From CAYQSU01 sp964420325 (lineage in GTDB: Bacteria > Pseudomonadota > Alphaproteobacteria > Rhodospirillales > Defluviicoccaceae): a DNA stretch of 64,000 nt. Shown here one piece after another: positions 8,596 to 17,381 of the stretch. Positions within the stretch are counted from its first letter, which is position 1. Each line of letters begins with the position of its first letter. The stretch covers positions 1-64,000 of the forward strand of contig CAYQSU010000001.1 of the NCBI GenBank assembly GCA_964420325.1, written 5' to 3'. The notes under the pieces were generated by a model. It was not told where the DNA came from, searched no databases, and was given only the letters and a program-made list of their open reading frames with translations. Made by a program: the position numbers and the translations under genes.

Positions 8596-9273
8596 TCAGG
8601 CCGGCGCGAGACCCATGTCCCAGAAGGCCGCCTCGAGACGCGTCGCCTGGCGAAAGGTCGCGATCAGCGCCGGCGGGCGGCCCGCTCCGCCTCGCCGCTC
8701 CATCTGCCGGTCCATGAACGCCACGTGACCGGCGGCGACGCCCTGGTAATCGGCGGAGGCGTAAGTATCGATCCACTCGAGATAGGGATTGCCCGCCCGC
8801 CGCGTCGCCGGATCGCCCGCGCGACTACGACCGATCTCGCCGTAGCCGACGATGCACGGCGCGAGCGCCACGGCGAGGTCGAGGAGATCGCCGGCGAGGC
8901 CCCGCTCGAGAACGAAACGGCTATAGGCGAGCGTCGCGTCCTCCTCGAGAGTCGCGGCCATCGTCGCTTCCGCGAGGCCCCAGCGGCGGCAGTACTCGAC
9001 ATGGAGTGCCATCTCGCGATCGACGATGGCAGCGAGGCCGGCCGCGGCATGGCGGATGTCCTCGAGGTTTTCGGCCTTGAAGGCGGCGAGGCCGTAGGCC
9101 CGCGCCAGATGGATCAGAAACAGGTAGTCCTGTGTCAGGTAGCGGCGGAAGCAGGCCTCAGGCAGGCTCCCATCTGCCAGCCGCCGAACGAAGTCGTGGC
9201 CGACATACGCCTGCCATTCGGCGGCGCACGCCTCGCGCAGGCTGTCGAACAGGCTGTCGCTCGCCGTGGTCAA
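8596..9273 (-). CDS. tenA: TenA family aminopyrimidine aminohydrolase (thiaminase II)
   Basis: The product has 225 residues and is all-helical. It has the TenA landmarks: RYLTQDYLFLIHLARA, VEYCRRWGL and the active-site cysteine in LAPCIVGYGEIG. TenA releases hydroxymethylpyrimidine from degraded thiamin in the salvage pathway. The start is TTG at 9273, overlapping the iscX stop as TTGA, so translation is coupled to iscX at the end of the isc operon. The salvage enzyme is thus tied to Fe-S supply, an uncommon arrangement discussed in the findings. Confidence 0.88.
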   Translation of the reverse strand: MTTASDSLFDSLREACAAEWQAYVGHDFVRRLADGSLPEACFRRYLTQDYLFLIHLARAYGLAAFKAENLEDIRHAAAGLAAIVDREMALHVEYCRRWGLAEATMAATLEEDATLAYSRFVLERGLAGDLLDLAVALAPCIVGYGEIGRSRAGDPATRRAGNPYLEWIDTYASADYQGVAAGHVAFMDRQMERRGGAGRPPALIATFRQATRLEAAFWDMGLAPA

Positions 9274-9470
9274 TCGCGTTCGTCGATCCAGGCCATCTGA
9301 ATGGCCTCGAGGATCTTTTCGTTGGACCGGTTGGGATCATCGTCGAAGTCGGGAAGGGCCTGCACCCACTTCCACAGGTCGGTGAAGCGAAGGTTGACGA
9401 CATCGACGTCGGGGTGAGCCTCTTCGAGGGCGATCGCGATCTCCTGAACGTCGGTCCAGCGTAAGCCCAT
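9270..9470 (-). CDS. iscX: Fe-S assembly protein IscX
   Basis: This 66-residue acidic protein matches IscX across its length: MGLRWTDVQEIAIALEE, then VNLRFTDLWKWVQALPDFDDDP and the C-terminal ILEAIQMAWIDE. IscX binds IscS and iron and tunes the rate of cluster assembly. It follows fdx in the same order as in other isc operons, and its stop overlaps the TTG of tenA. Confidence 0.93.
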   Translation of the reverse strand: MGLRWTDVQEIAIALEEAHPDVDVVNLRFTDLWKWVQALPDFDDDPNRSNEKILEAIQMAWIDERD

Positions 9471-9511
9471 GGTGGTCTTCTCCCTGCCGGTGTCGGCGCG
9501 TGGCTTCGGAT

Positions 9512-9850
9512 CTACTTGTCCACCATCATGTTGCGGGTGGCGGCGGGAAGCCTGACGGTGAGCCCGTCCAGCTCTTCGGTGATGCGGATCTGACAGCCGA
9601 GCCGCGAGGTATGAGTAAGCCCGAACGCGAGATCGAGCATGTCCTCCTCTTCCTCGCTCGGCTCGTCGAGTTTGTCGAACCACTCCGGATCGACGATGAC
9701 GTGGCAGGTGGAGCAGGCGAGCGATCCCTCGCAGGCTCCCTCGAGGTCGATCGCATTGCGATGGGCGATCTCCAGCACGGAAAGGCCGAGCGGCGCTTCC
9801 ACCTCCTTGCGCTCCTTCCCGCTGGCCGAAACGAAGGTCATCCTGGGCAT
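9512..9850 (-). CDS. fdx: Isc-type [2Fe-2S] ferredoxin
   Basis: The product has 112 residues with cluster ligands Cys40, Cys46, Cys49 and Cys86 in the adrenodoxin-type arrangement (CEGSLACSTC, then LGCQI). It supplies electrons for sulfur reduction during cluster assembly on IscU. An acidic loop (DEPSEEEEDMLD) matches the family's partner-binding helix. It lies between hscA and iscX. Confidence 0.95.
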   Translation of the reverse strand: MPRMTFVSASGKERKEVEAPLGLSVLEIAHRNAIDLEGACEGSLACSTCHVIVDPEWFDKLDEPSEEEEDMLDLAFGLTHTSRLGCQIRITEELDGLTVRLPAATRNMMVDK

Positions 9851-9879
9851 CCGTTGGTTCCTCGAACGCGTCTCGATCC

Positions 9880-11802
9880 TCAGCCGCGCATCGCCTTCCG
9901 GGGATCGTCTTCGGTGTCGTCGAACTCGCCGATCTGGTGGCCCTGCAATGCACGGCGGATGCCGCGATCCATGCGGCGCTCGGCGAACGGGCGGGTCTCC
10001 GCCTCGAGCCGCTCGACGGCCGCGAGGATGGCGTCCCGGTCGTCGCCGGCGACTGCCTCGTCGACGCGAGCGACGGCGGCGAGGATGGCCTCGCTCTCCC
10101 CCTTCTCCAGGAGGTCGCCGTCGGCGTCAACCGCCGATCGGACCGCGTTGACCGCGCGCTTGGCTTCCACGCGCGCCTCGGCGAGAAGCCGCCTGGCCAT
10201 GTCCTCGCCCGCGTGCTGCATGCTGTCGAACAGCATCCTCGCCATCTCGTCCTCGCTGAGACCATAGGACGGCTTGACCTCGACGTGCTGCTCGACGCCC
10301 GTCGCCTGCTCTCGCGCGGTCACCGTGAGCAGGCCGTCGGCATCGACGGCGAAACCGACGCGGATGCGGGCGGCTCCGGCGACCATCGGCGGGATCCCCC
10401 GCAGGACGAACCGGGCGAGCGACCGGCACTGATCGACCATCTCCCGCTCGCCCTGGACGACATGGATGGCCATCGCCGTCTGTCCGTCCTGATAGGTCGT
10501 GAACTCCTGACCCTTGGCCACGGGGATCGGCGTGTTGCGGGTGATGATCTTCTCGACGAGGCCGCCCATGGTCTCGAGGCCAAGGCTGAGCGGGGTGACG
10601 TCGAGCAGCAGCGTATCGGAGCCGACGCTCAGCGCCTCCGCCTGCAGCGCGGCTCCGACCGCGACGACCTCGTCGGGATCGATGTCGGCCAGCGGCTCCC
10701 GGCCGAACACGTCGGCGACCCGGCGCCGGACGAGAGGGACGCGCGTCGAGCCGCCAACCAGGACGACGCCCTTGACGTCCCCGGGCACCACCCCGGCATC
10801 CTCGAGGACGTCCCTGCAGATGCCGACAGTCCTGTCGACGAGGGGAAGGATCAGCGTCTCGAGCTTCGCCCGGTCGAGCCGGTGGCCCGTCTGCTCGCCC
10901 CCGGCATCCAGCATCCATTCGCCCGCGTCCTGGCGCGACAGGCATTCCTTGGCCAGCCGCGCCGACATCAGCGCCATCCTGGCTTCGGCGCTCGAAAGCG
11001 CGGGCTCGCCGAGACGCTGCCGGCGTTCTTCGAGAAAGTGCTCGGCGACGACATGATCGAAGTCGTCGCCGCCGAGGGCGGAATCGCCGCCCGTCGCCAG
11101 CACCTGGAACACGCCCTTCTCCATCCTCAGGATGGAGATGTCGAAGGTTCCGCCGCCGAGATCGTACACCGCGTACAGGCCCTCGGCACCCTTGTCGAGA
11201 CCGTAGGCCAGGGCCGCTGCGGTGGGCTCGTTGACCAGCCTCAGCACCTCGAGGCCTGCGAGCCGGGCGGCGTCCTTGGTCGCCGTGCGGGCGGCATCGT
11301 CGAAGTAGGCCGGTACGGTGATCACCGCGCGGTCGACGCGCCGGCCGGTGAGCTCCTCGGCGCGCTCCTTCAACGCCCTGAGGATCTCGGCCGAGATCTC
11401 GACCGGGGTCAGCGACCGGCCGCCGACGAGGATCCGCACCATGCCCGAGCCGGCGTCGGATGCCGGATCGACCTCGTAGGGCAGAGTCCCCGAGAGTCGC
11501 TTGATGTCGGCCTGTGCCCGGCCCATCAGGCGCTTGACGGAGCTGACCACCATCTCTGGCCGGTCCAGCATGATCCGCCGGGCAAGCTCGCCGACGATCG
11601 CCGCTCCGTCCGGCGCATAGGCGACCACCGACGGCACCAGAGCCTTGCCGTCGTCGTCGCGCAGCACCGTCACCTGGCCGCCCTCGCTGACGGCCACCAC
11701 CGAGTTCGTCGTGCCGAGGTCGATGCCAACGGCAACGACGCCACCGTCCTCGTGGGGAAGCGGGGTCCGGCCCGGCTCGTGAATCTGGAGAAGGTGTGCC
11801 AA
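9880..11802 (-). CDS. hscA: Fe-S assembly chaperone HscA (Hsp70 class)
   Basis: This specialised Hsp70 helps move clusters from IscU to targets. The N-terminal ATPase carries GIDLGTTNSVVAV, YDLGGGTFDISIL and VLVGGSTRVPLVR; the substrate-binding domain begins near TPLSLGLETMGG. By homology translation begins near LLQIHEPGRTP, so a TTG at 11802, 4 bases after the hscB stop, is preferred. A GTG at 11841 inside hscB is the alternative. About 640 residues is normal. It acts with HscB, encoded just upstream. Confidence 0.95.
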   Translation of the reverse strand: MAHLLQIHEPGRTPLPHEDGGVVAVGIDLGTTNSVVAVSEGGQVTVLRDDDGKALVPSVVAYAPDGAAIVGELARRIMLDRPEMVVSSVKRLMGRAQADIKRLSGTLPYEVDPASDAGSGMVRILVGGRSLTPVEISAEILRALKERAEELTGRRVDRAVITVPAYFDDAARTATKDAARLAGLEVLRLVNEPTAAALAYGLDKGAEGLYAVYDLGGGTFDISILRMEKGVFQVLATGGDSALGGDDFDHVVAEHFLEERRQRLGEPALSSAEARMALMSARLAKECLSRQDAGEWMLDAGGEQTGHRLDRAKLETLILPLVDRTVGICRDVLEDAGVVPGDVKGVVLVGGSTRVPLVRRRVADVFGREPLADIDPDEVVAVGAALQAEALSVGSDTLLLDVTPLSLGLETMGGLVEKIITRNTPIPVAKGQEFTTYQDGQTAMAIHVVQGEREMVDQCRSLARFVLRGIPPMVAGAARIRVGFAVDADGLLTVTAREQATGVEQHVEVKPSYGLSEDEMARMLFDSMQHAGEDMARRLLAEARVEAKRAVNAVRSAVDADGDLLEKGESEAILAAVARVDEAVAGDDRDAILAAVERLEAETRPFAERRMDRGIRRALQGHQIGEFDDTEDDPRKAMRG

Positions 11803-11806
11803 GGGA

Positions 11807-12478
11807 CTAAGTCCGGGCTGAAAGTCGCGCCCGACGCACACGGCACTCCTCTGCGAGCTTGCGCAGGTACTTCAAACGGGTTGTCAGACGGCACGCGCCC
11901 TCCAGGTCGCCCGCGGCGAAGGCGCAAGAGAGATCCTCGACGCATTCCTGGATATCGGCCGCCGCGCGACGGTCGAGACGGCTCACATCCGCCGGCGACT
12001 GCGCCTCCGCCAGCGCCTCGCGCAGCTCGAGCGTCTCGTTGAGCAGATCCTGGTCGGTGACCAGGTTGCAGCCTTCGGGCAGGACGCCCGCGCCCTTGAG
12101 GTGGACCAGGTAGTCGGCCCGCCGCAACGGATCCCGGAGCGTCTCGTACGCCTCGTTGACGGCCGTCGCCTGCTGCTGCGAGAGCGCGCGCTCGCGCGCC
12201 GTCCGCCGAGCGAACCGATCCGGGTGCAGGCTCCGCTGGCATTCGAAATACCTCCGGTCCAGAACATCGATATCGAGATCGTACCTGACGTCGAGACCGA
12301 GGCGCGCGAAGTGGTCGATTTGTCTCGGCGGCTGCACCGCGCCGCAGGTGTCACACAACGCCCTTGCCGCGGACACCGGTCCGCGACACGACCAGCAAGT
12401 GTCGACGGCCGCGGCCAGCATCGTCCAGCCCGCGTTGTTCTGAGCAGCATGAACAGAAGGTGCGCGCGTATCCTGCAT
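11807..12478 (-). CDS. hscB: J-domain co-chaperone HscB with N-terminal four-cysteine module
   Basis: HscB delivers IscU to HscA. The J domain (about residues 53-120) has the HPD motif at 85-87, and a C-terminal three-helix IscU-binding domain follows. Unlike the 171-residue E. coli protein, this one has 223 residues, with Cys28, Cys31, Cys42 and Cys45 (CWSC and CDTC) ahead of the J domain. That pattern resembles the zinc-type module of mitochondrial HSC20. Confidence 0.93.
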   Translation of the reverse strand: MQDTRAPSVHAAQNNAGWTMLAAAVDTCWSCRGPVSAARALCDTCGAVQPPRQIDHFARLGLDVRYDLDIDVLDRRYFECQRSLHPDRFARRTARERALSQQQATAVNEAYETLRDPLRRADYLVHLKGAGVLPEGCNLVTDQDLLNETLELREALAEAQSPADVSRLDRRAAADIQECVEDLSCAFAAGDLEGACRLTTRLKYLRKLAEECRVRRARLSART

Positions 12479-12568
12479 GGCTTCAAGGTTGCTCGGCGCG
12501 AGACCGACGGCCCTGCCTACACGAACGCCGGCCCGTTCGCGCCGGCCGGATGGCGCCGTGCCCGCGTC

Positions 12569-12910
12569 TCAAATGTGGAACGACTCGCCGCAGCCGCACC
12601 GGCCTTTTTCGTTCGGATTGCGGAACACGAAGCCCGATTCCAGCTTGTTCTCGACGTAGTCCATCTCGGTTCCGAAGATGAACATCGAGGCCTTCGGATC
12701 GATCAGGATGGTCACGCCGTCGACACTGATCTCCTCGTCGAACGGCCCCTTCTCGTCGGCATATTCCAGAGTATACGACAGCCCCGAGCAGCCGCGGCTG
12801 CGCACGCCGACGCGGACGCCGGCGGTGGGCTTGCCGCGCTGGGCGATCAACGCCCGCACACGGTCGGCGGCGGCAGCCGTTACGCTGATCGGTGAAGGAC
12901 TTCCGGCCAT
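12569..12910 (-). CDS. iscA: Iron-sulfur carrier IscA
   Basis: This A-type carrier has 113 residues with ligands Cys41 (RGCSGLSY), Cys105 and Cys107 (RCGCGESF). The ATG at 12910 matches the family N-terminus. A GTG at 12967 overlaps the iscU stop as GTGA and could give a 19-residue extension through translational coupling, so the start is uncertain. It passes clusters from IscU to apo-proteins. It lies between iscU and hscB. Confidence 0.93.
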   Translation of the reverse strand: MAGSPSPISVTAAAADRVRALIAQRGKPTAGVRVGVRSRGCSGLSYTLEYADEKGPFDEEISVDGVTILIDPKASMFIFGTEMDYVENKLESGFVFRNPNEKGRCGCGESFHI

Positions 12911-12963
12911 CGGCGAACGTACTCTGTCTGCGGTCTGTTGCCCCGGCGAGCTCTGGCGCCCCG

Positions 12964-13365
12964 TCACTCGGCCGCCGCCTTCGCTCTTGCGTTCTTGGCG
13001 CGATAATCCGCTATCGCCGCCTTGATAGCATCCTCGGCGAGAACCGAGCAATGGATCTTGACCGGCGGCAGCGCCAGGTGCTCCGCGATCTGGGTATTCC
13101 TGATCGTCTCGGCCTCGTCCAGGGACTTCCCCTTGACCCATTCGGTCACCAGCGAGCTTGACGCGATCGCCGACCCGCAACCGAAGGTCTTGAACTTGGC
13201 ATCCTCGATCAAGCCGTCGGCGCCGACCTTGATTTGCAGCTTCATCACGTCGCCGCAGGCCGGCGCGCCGACCAGTCCAGTGCCGACGGAGGCGTCGGCC
13301 TTGTCCAAGGATCCGACATTCCGGGGATGCTCGTAATGGTCAACCACGTGCTTGCTGTAGGCCAT
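12964..13365 (-). CDS. iscU: Fe-S cluster scaffold IscU
   Basis: The product has 133 residues. All key residues are present: Cys37, Asp39, Cys63 and Cys106, plus the HscA-recognition motif LPPVK at 99-103. It receives persulfide sulfur from IscS and iron, with electrons from Fdx. It lies directly downstream of iscS with a 51-base gap. Confidence 0.97.
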   Translation of the reverse strand: MAYSKHVVDHYEHPRNVGSLDKADASVGTGLVGAPACGDVMKLQIKVGADGLIEDAKFKTFGCGSAIASSSLVTEWVKGKSLDEAETIRNTQIAEHLALPPVKIHCSVLAEDAIKAAIADYRAKNARAKAAAE

Positions 13366-13416
13366 TTCCCATCTCCTTCCTTGCTCGTTCCGACCTGCCG
13401 ATCACCAGCCCGGCGG

Positions 13417-14673
13417 TCAATGTCCAGCCCATTGAATGGACTTCAGATCGATGCCTTCCTGCGCCATCTCCCACAGCGGGCTCATCTCGCGCAGGCGCGT
13501 CACCTCCTCGATGATCCGGTCGGCGGCGAAGTCCACCTCCTCCTCGGTCGTGAACCGGCCGAAACCGATCCGGAGGCTGGTGTGCGCCAGCTCCTCCTCG
13601 ACGCCCAGCGCCCGCAGGACGTACGACGGTTCCAGCGACGCGGACGTGCACGCCGATCCGGACGAGACTGCGAGATCCTTGATCCCCATCATCAGGCCCT
13701 CGCCTTCGACGTAGGCGAAGCTGATGTTGAGATTGCCGGGGATGCGCTGCTCGAGATCGCCATTGAGGTAGACCTCGCCGAGCTCCTTGGTGATCCTGTC
13801 GAGGAAGCGGCCGCGGAGGGCGTGCAGGCGCTCGGCCTCGGCGGCCATCTCCCGCTCGGCGATGGCGCACGCCTCGCCGAGGCCGACGCAGAGCGGCGTC
13901 GGCAGAGTCCCCGAGCGCATCCCGCGCTCCTGCCCGCCGCCGTTGATCAGCGCCTCCAGGCGCACCCGCGGCCGGCGCCGCACGAACAGGGCGCCGATCC
14001 CCTTGGGACCATAGATCTTGTGCCCGGAGATGCTCATCAGGTCGATGTTCATCGCCTCGACGTCGAGCGGGATCTTGCCGACCGCCTGCGCTGCGTCGGT
14101 GTGGAAGAACACCTTCTTCGCGCGGCAGATCGATCCGATCTCCTTGATCGGCTGGATGACGCCGATCTCGTTGTTGACCGCCATGATCGACACCAGGACG
14201 GTCTTCTCGGTGATGGCGTCGCTGAGCCGGTCGAGATCGACCAAGCCGTTGGTCCGCACCGGCAGATAGGTGACGTCGAAGCCCTCCTGCTCGAGATGGC
14301 GGCAGCTGTCGAGGACGCACTTGTGCTCGGTGACGCAGGTGATGACGTGGTTCTTGCGGTCCCGGTAGAAGTGGGCCACGCCCTTGATGGCGAGGTTGTT
14401 CGATTCGGTCGCGCCGGAGGTGAAGATGACCTCCTTTGGGTTGGCGCCGATGAGGTGCGCCACCTTCTCCCGGGCGCGTTCGACCGCCTCCTCCGAATCC
14501 CAGCCGTACTTGTGGCTGCGCGAATGCGGATTGCCGAACACCTCCGTGAAGTAGGGCAGCATGGCTTCGACCACCCGGCGGTCGCAAGGTGTCGTCGCCT
14601 GGTAGTCCAGGTACACGGGGGCCTTCCGGTTGATTCGGGTTTGCACGCTCGTTGTCATGCCGAAATCGTTCAT
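13417..14673 (-). CDS. iscS: Cysteine desulfurase IscS
   Basis: This PLP enzyme converts cysteine to alanine and a persulfide. The PLP lysine is in SGHKIYGPKG, and the flexible-loop cysteine is in SSGSACTSASLEPSY (about residue 345). That loop is of the group I (IscS/NifS) type. The ATG at 14673 lies 8 bases after the stop of the second desulfurase upstream. The length of 418 residues is slightly above the usual 404. It supplies sulfur to IscU and probably to MnmA. Confidence 0.96.
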   Translation of the reverse strand: MNDFGMTTSVQTRINRKAPVYLDYQATTPCDRRVVEAMLPYFTEVFGNPHSRSHKYGWDSEEAVERAREKVAHLIGANPKEVIFTSGATESNNLAIKGVAHFYRDRKNHVITCVTEHKCVLDSCRHLEQEGFDVTYLPVRTNGLVDLDRLSDAITEKTVLVSIMAVNNEIGVIQPIKEIGSICRAKKVFFHTDAAQAVGKIPLDVEAMNIDLMSISGHKIYGPKGIGALFVRRRPRVRLEALINGGGQERGMRSGTLPTPLCVGLGEACAIAEREMAAEAERLHALRGRFLDRITKELGEVYLNGDLEQRIPGNLNISFAYVEGEGLMMGIKDLAVSSGSACTSASLEPSYVLRALGVEEELAHTSLRIGFGRFTTEEEVDFAADRIIEEVTRLREMSPLWEMAQEGIDLKSIQWAGH

Positions 14674-14681
14674 CTCCGCAC

Positions 14682-15830
14682 CTATCCAGTCCGTCCCGAT
14701 CTCAGACCGCCGGCGCACCTGCCGTGCATCGCCCCGGCGCGGGCGTAAAGGTGGCTCCACGCCTCCAGAAACCGTTCCACGTCGTCATCCGTGCTGGTCC
14801 AGCCGAGACTGACGCGGACGGCGCAGTCCCTGAGCCCGCCGTCGAGCCCCATGGCCTCGAGCACGTGGCTCTTGGCGACGCGGCCCGACGAGCACGCCGC
14901 ACCAGCGCTCACCGCCACACCGGCCAGATCGAGCGCCATCACCTGCACCTCGCTCGCCACCCCCGGCATGGCGAGGCAGCTGGTGTTCGGCAGCCGCGGC
15001 ACCCCGGCGCCGATGACCGCGGCCCCCGGCGCCGTCTCGAGTGCGCACCGCTCCAGCCGATCGCGAAGCGCTGCGATCCGTCGCGGCGTCGTTCGGTCGG
15101 CGGCGACGGCCTCGGCCGCGGCGCCGAAGCCGGCGATGCCGGCGACGTTCTCGGTGCCGGCGCGGCGCCCCCACTCCTGCCCGCCGCCCCTGAGTTGCGC
15201 CCCGAGCGGTAGGTCGTCAGCTACGATCAGAGCCCCGACCCCGTGCGGACCGCCGATCTTGTGGCCGGAGAGCGTCAGCAGCTGGACGCCGAGCGCCTCG
15301 ACGTCGAAAGGGATCCTCCCCGCCGCCTGCACGGCGTCACAGTGCACCAGCGCGCCGTGGCGACGCGCGATCTCGACGCACGCGGAGACCGGCTCGACCA
15401 CCCCCGTCTCGTTGTTGGCCAGCATGATCGAGACCAGCGCCGGCCGCCCGTCCGCCGCCAGCATCGCGTCCAGCGCATCGAGGTCGACGAGGCCGTCGGT
15501 ATCGACGGGCACGATCTCCGGTGCATCGGATGCGTTCAGCACCGACAGGTGCTCGACCGCCGAGACCAGGATACGGTCCCGGCCGCTGCCGCGGATCGCG
15601 AGCGCGTTGGCCTCGGTCCCGCCGCTGGTGAAGACGACCGCGGACGCCGCCGCGCCAGCCAGCGCCGCCACGTGCTCGCGCGCGTCCTCGACGATCCTGC
15701 GCGCCAGTCGCCCGTGGCGATGGACCGAAGAGGGGTTGCCGGTCAGTGCCATCGCCTCGGCGACCGCGGCCGCCGCTTCCGGCCGAATCGGCGTGGTCGC
15801 GTTGTTGTCGAGGTAGACGGCGTGGTTCAT
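14682..15830 (-). CDS. Second cysteine desulfurase (NifS/IscS-like paralogue)
   Basis: This 382-residue class V aminotransferase begins MNHAVYLDNNATTP and keeps the PLP lysine (SGHKIGGPHGVGAL) and a loop cysteine (SAGAACSSGRVAKSH, about residue 313). It is clearly diverged from its neighbour IscS. It sits between iscR and iscS, so the operon carries two desulfurases in tandem. It may serve a different acceptor or work under other conditions; the sequence does not say which. Confidence 0.92.
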   Translation of the reverse strand: MNHAVYLDNNATTPIRPEAAAAVAEAMALTGNPSSVHRHGRLARRIVEDAREHVAALAGAAASAVVFTSGGTEANALAIRGSGRDRILVSAVEHLSVLNASDAPEIVPVDTDGLVDLDALDAMLAADGRPALVSIMLANNETGVVEPVSACVEIARRHGALVHCDAVQAAGRIPFDVEALGVQLLTLSGHKIGGPHGVGALIVADDLPLGAQLRGGGQEWGRRAGTENVAGIAGFGAAAEAVAADRTTPRRIAALRDRLERCALETAPGAAVIGAGVPRLPNTSCLAMPGVASEVQVMALDLAGVAVSAGAACSSGRVAKSHVLEAMGLDGGLRDCAVRVSLGWTSTDDDVERFLEAWSHLYARAGAMHGRCAGGLRSGRTG

Positions 15831-15853
15831 CGGCCGCACGGATCCCGCCTCCG

Positions 15854-16348
15854 CTACTGCGCGGCCTCCGCGCGCGGGGCCGGCGCCGGTTCGCCGCGGG
15901 GGACGCTGAACATCAGCCGGCTGGAGCCGAGGATGCGCCGCTCGCAGATGTCTTCGAGGGTGACCGAGCTGAGATAGAGATAGATCTGGTTGCCCAGTTC
16001 CTCCCACAGGTCGTGGGTCAGGCACCGCCCTCGGTGCGAGTGACAGCCCATCGGCGATCCGGGCGTGCAACGGGTGGCCTTGATCGGCTCGTCGACCGCC
16101 ATGATGATGTCGGCCACTCGCAGCTGCGCGAGCGTGCGGCCGAGCAGGTAGCCGCCACCCGGGCCGCGGACGCTCTTGACCACACCCGCGCGTCTCAGCT
16201 TCCCGAACAGCTGCTCGAGGTAGGACAGCGAGATCTCCTGCCGCTCCGCAATCTCCGCCAGCGCGACCGGCTTGCCGCTGCCGTTGCCGTGATAGGCCAG
16301 ATCGGCCATCGCCATCACCGCGTAACGTCCCTTGGTACTCAGTTTCAC
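15854..16348 (-). CDS. iscR: Rrf2-family Fe-S sensing regulator IscR
   Basis: The GTG at 16348 has a clear AAGGAG site 8 bases upstream. The N-terminal winged helix (KLSTKGRYAVMAMADLA) is standard. Candidate [2Fe-2S] ligands are Cys94, Cys102 and Cys109, more widely spaced than in E. coli but within the alphaproteobacterial IscR pattern. It should sense cluster status and repress the operon it heads. It has 164 residues with an Ala/Pro-rich tail. Confidence 0.93.
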   Translation of the reverse strand: MKLSTKGRYAVMAMADLAYHGNGSGKPVALAEIAERQEISLSYLEQLFGKLRRAGVVKSVRGPGGGYLLGRTLAQLRVADIIMAVDEPIKATRCTPGSPMGCHSHRGRCLTHDLWEELGNQIYLYLSSVTLEDICERRILGSSRLMFSVPRGEPAPAPRAEAAQ

Positions 16349-16379
16349 CGGCGTTCTCCTTCTGCTCGCCGACCGCGGA

Positions 16380-17159
16380 TCAGCCGCGTCCTGCATCTCC
16401 GATCGAAGCCGCCCTCGCCTCGTCCCCGCCGTTGGCGGCCAGCCGTCCGGGCGTTTCCGACGCCCCGTTCTCGAACTCGCGCAAGCGCGCTTCCAGATGG
16501 CCGATGCGCTCGTGGAACGCCGCCACTTGCCCGCGCAGGTTCTCGATCGTCGCCAGCACCGGGTCCGGGCATCCTTCCGCGGGCGTCCCGTAGGCGACGA
16601 AGCGGCCGGCGGCGCTTGGATCCCTCGGCATCACCGCATGGGCCGGGATGCCCACAGCCGTGACTCCCGGCGGGATGTCCTTGGTCACGACGGCATTCGC
16701 GCCGACGCGGGCGCCCTCGCCGATGCTGATGGGCCCGAGGATCTGTGCGCCCGATCCGACGATCACGTTGTTGTTCAAGGTCGGGTGCCGCTTGACGTTG
16801 ACCTGAGACTGGGCATCCACGGAAGGTGCGATCCCGCCCAGGGTCACGCCTTGATAGAGAGTCACGTCGTCGCCGATTTCGGAGGTCTCGCCGATGACCA
16901 CGCCGAGCCCATGGTCGATGACCAGCCGTCTGCCGATCTTCGCGCCCGGATGGATCTCGATGCCGGTCAGCCCGCGGCCGATATGCGAGATGAAGCGCGC
17001 GAGAAGATAGACGTCGCGCCGCCACAGCGCGTTGGCAAGGCGATAGAAGGCAAGGGCGTGCAGACCCGGGTAGCAGAGGACGATTTCAAGCTGCGACCGG
17101 GCCGCGGGGTCGCGCGCCATGAACGCGGCGATGTCTTCTCGGAGGGTGCGAAACGGCAT
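16380..17159 (-). CDS. cysE: Serine O-acetyltransferase CysE
   Basis: CysE makes O-acetylserine for cysteine synthesis. The helical N-terminus precedes a left-handed beta-helix with hexapeptide repeats (IEIHPGAKIGRRLVIDHG, VIGETSEIGDDVTLYQGVTL, VGANAVVTKDIPPG). A C-terminal tail of about 60 residues (from AVMPRDPSAAG) forms a predicted coiled segment. It lies 31 bases upstream of iscR on the same strand, so cysteine supply is likely co-transcribed with the genes that consume cysteine. Confidence 0.94.
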   Translation of the reverse strand: MPFRTLREDIAAFMARDPAARSQLEIVLCYPGLHALAFYRLANALWRRDVYLLARFISHIGRGLTGIEIHPGAKIGRRLVIDHGLGVVIGETSEIGDDVTLYQGVTLGGIAPSVDAQSQVNVKRHPTLNNNVIVGSGAQILGPISIGEGARVGANAVVTKDIPPGVTAVGIPAHAVMPRDPSAAGRFVAYGTPAEGCPDPVLATIENLRGQVAAFHERIGHLEARLREFENGASETPGRLAANGGDEARAASIGDAGRG

Positions 17160-17381
17160 CGGGCGAGGCCAAACTTTCTGCTGCTGATTGCGACATTTTC
17201 GAGTATGTACGCGTCGACCGCGGGCGGATGCGCCGCGCCCGAAGCCTGCGTCGAATATATGATGCCCGACCGATTTATTCAAGTTTGCCGGCCAGTGGTT
17301 CCAGAGCGTTGATGGTATTTCCCGCAGCGCAATTCCGGATTCCGGGCGGAGTCGGCGGGCCGTTCTGAGCAGCGGACGATC

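Noticed and set aside
16750..16770. GTTGTTGTT run as a possible DGR template repeat
   Set aside because: It encodes the Asn-Asn-Asn of the CysE hexapeptide domain and does not match the receptor's scaffold sequence.
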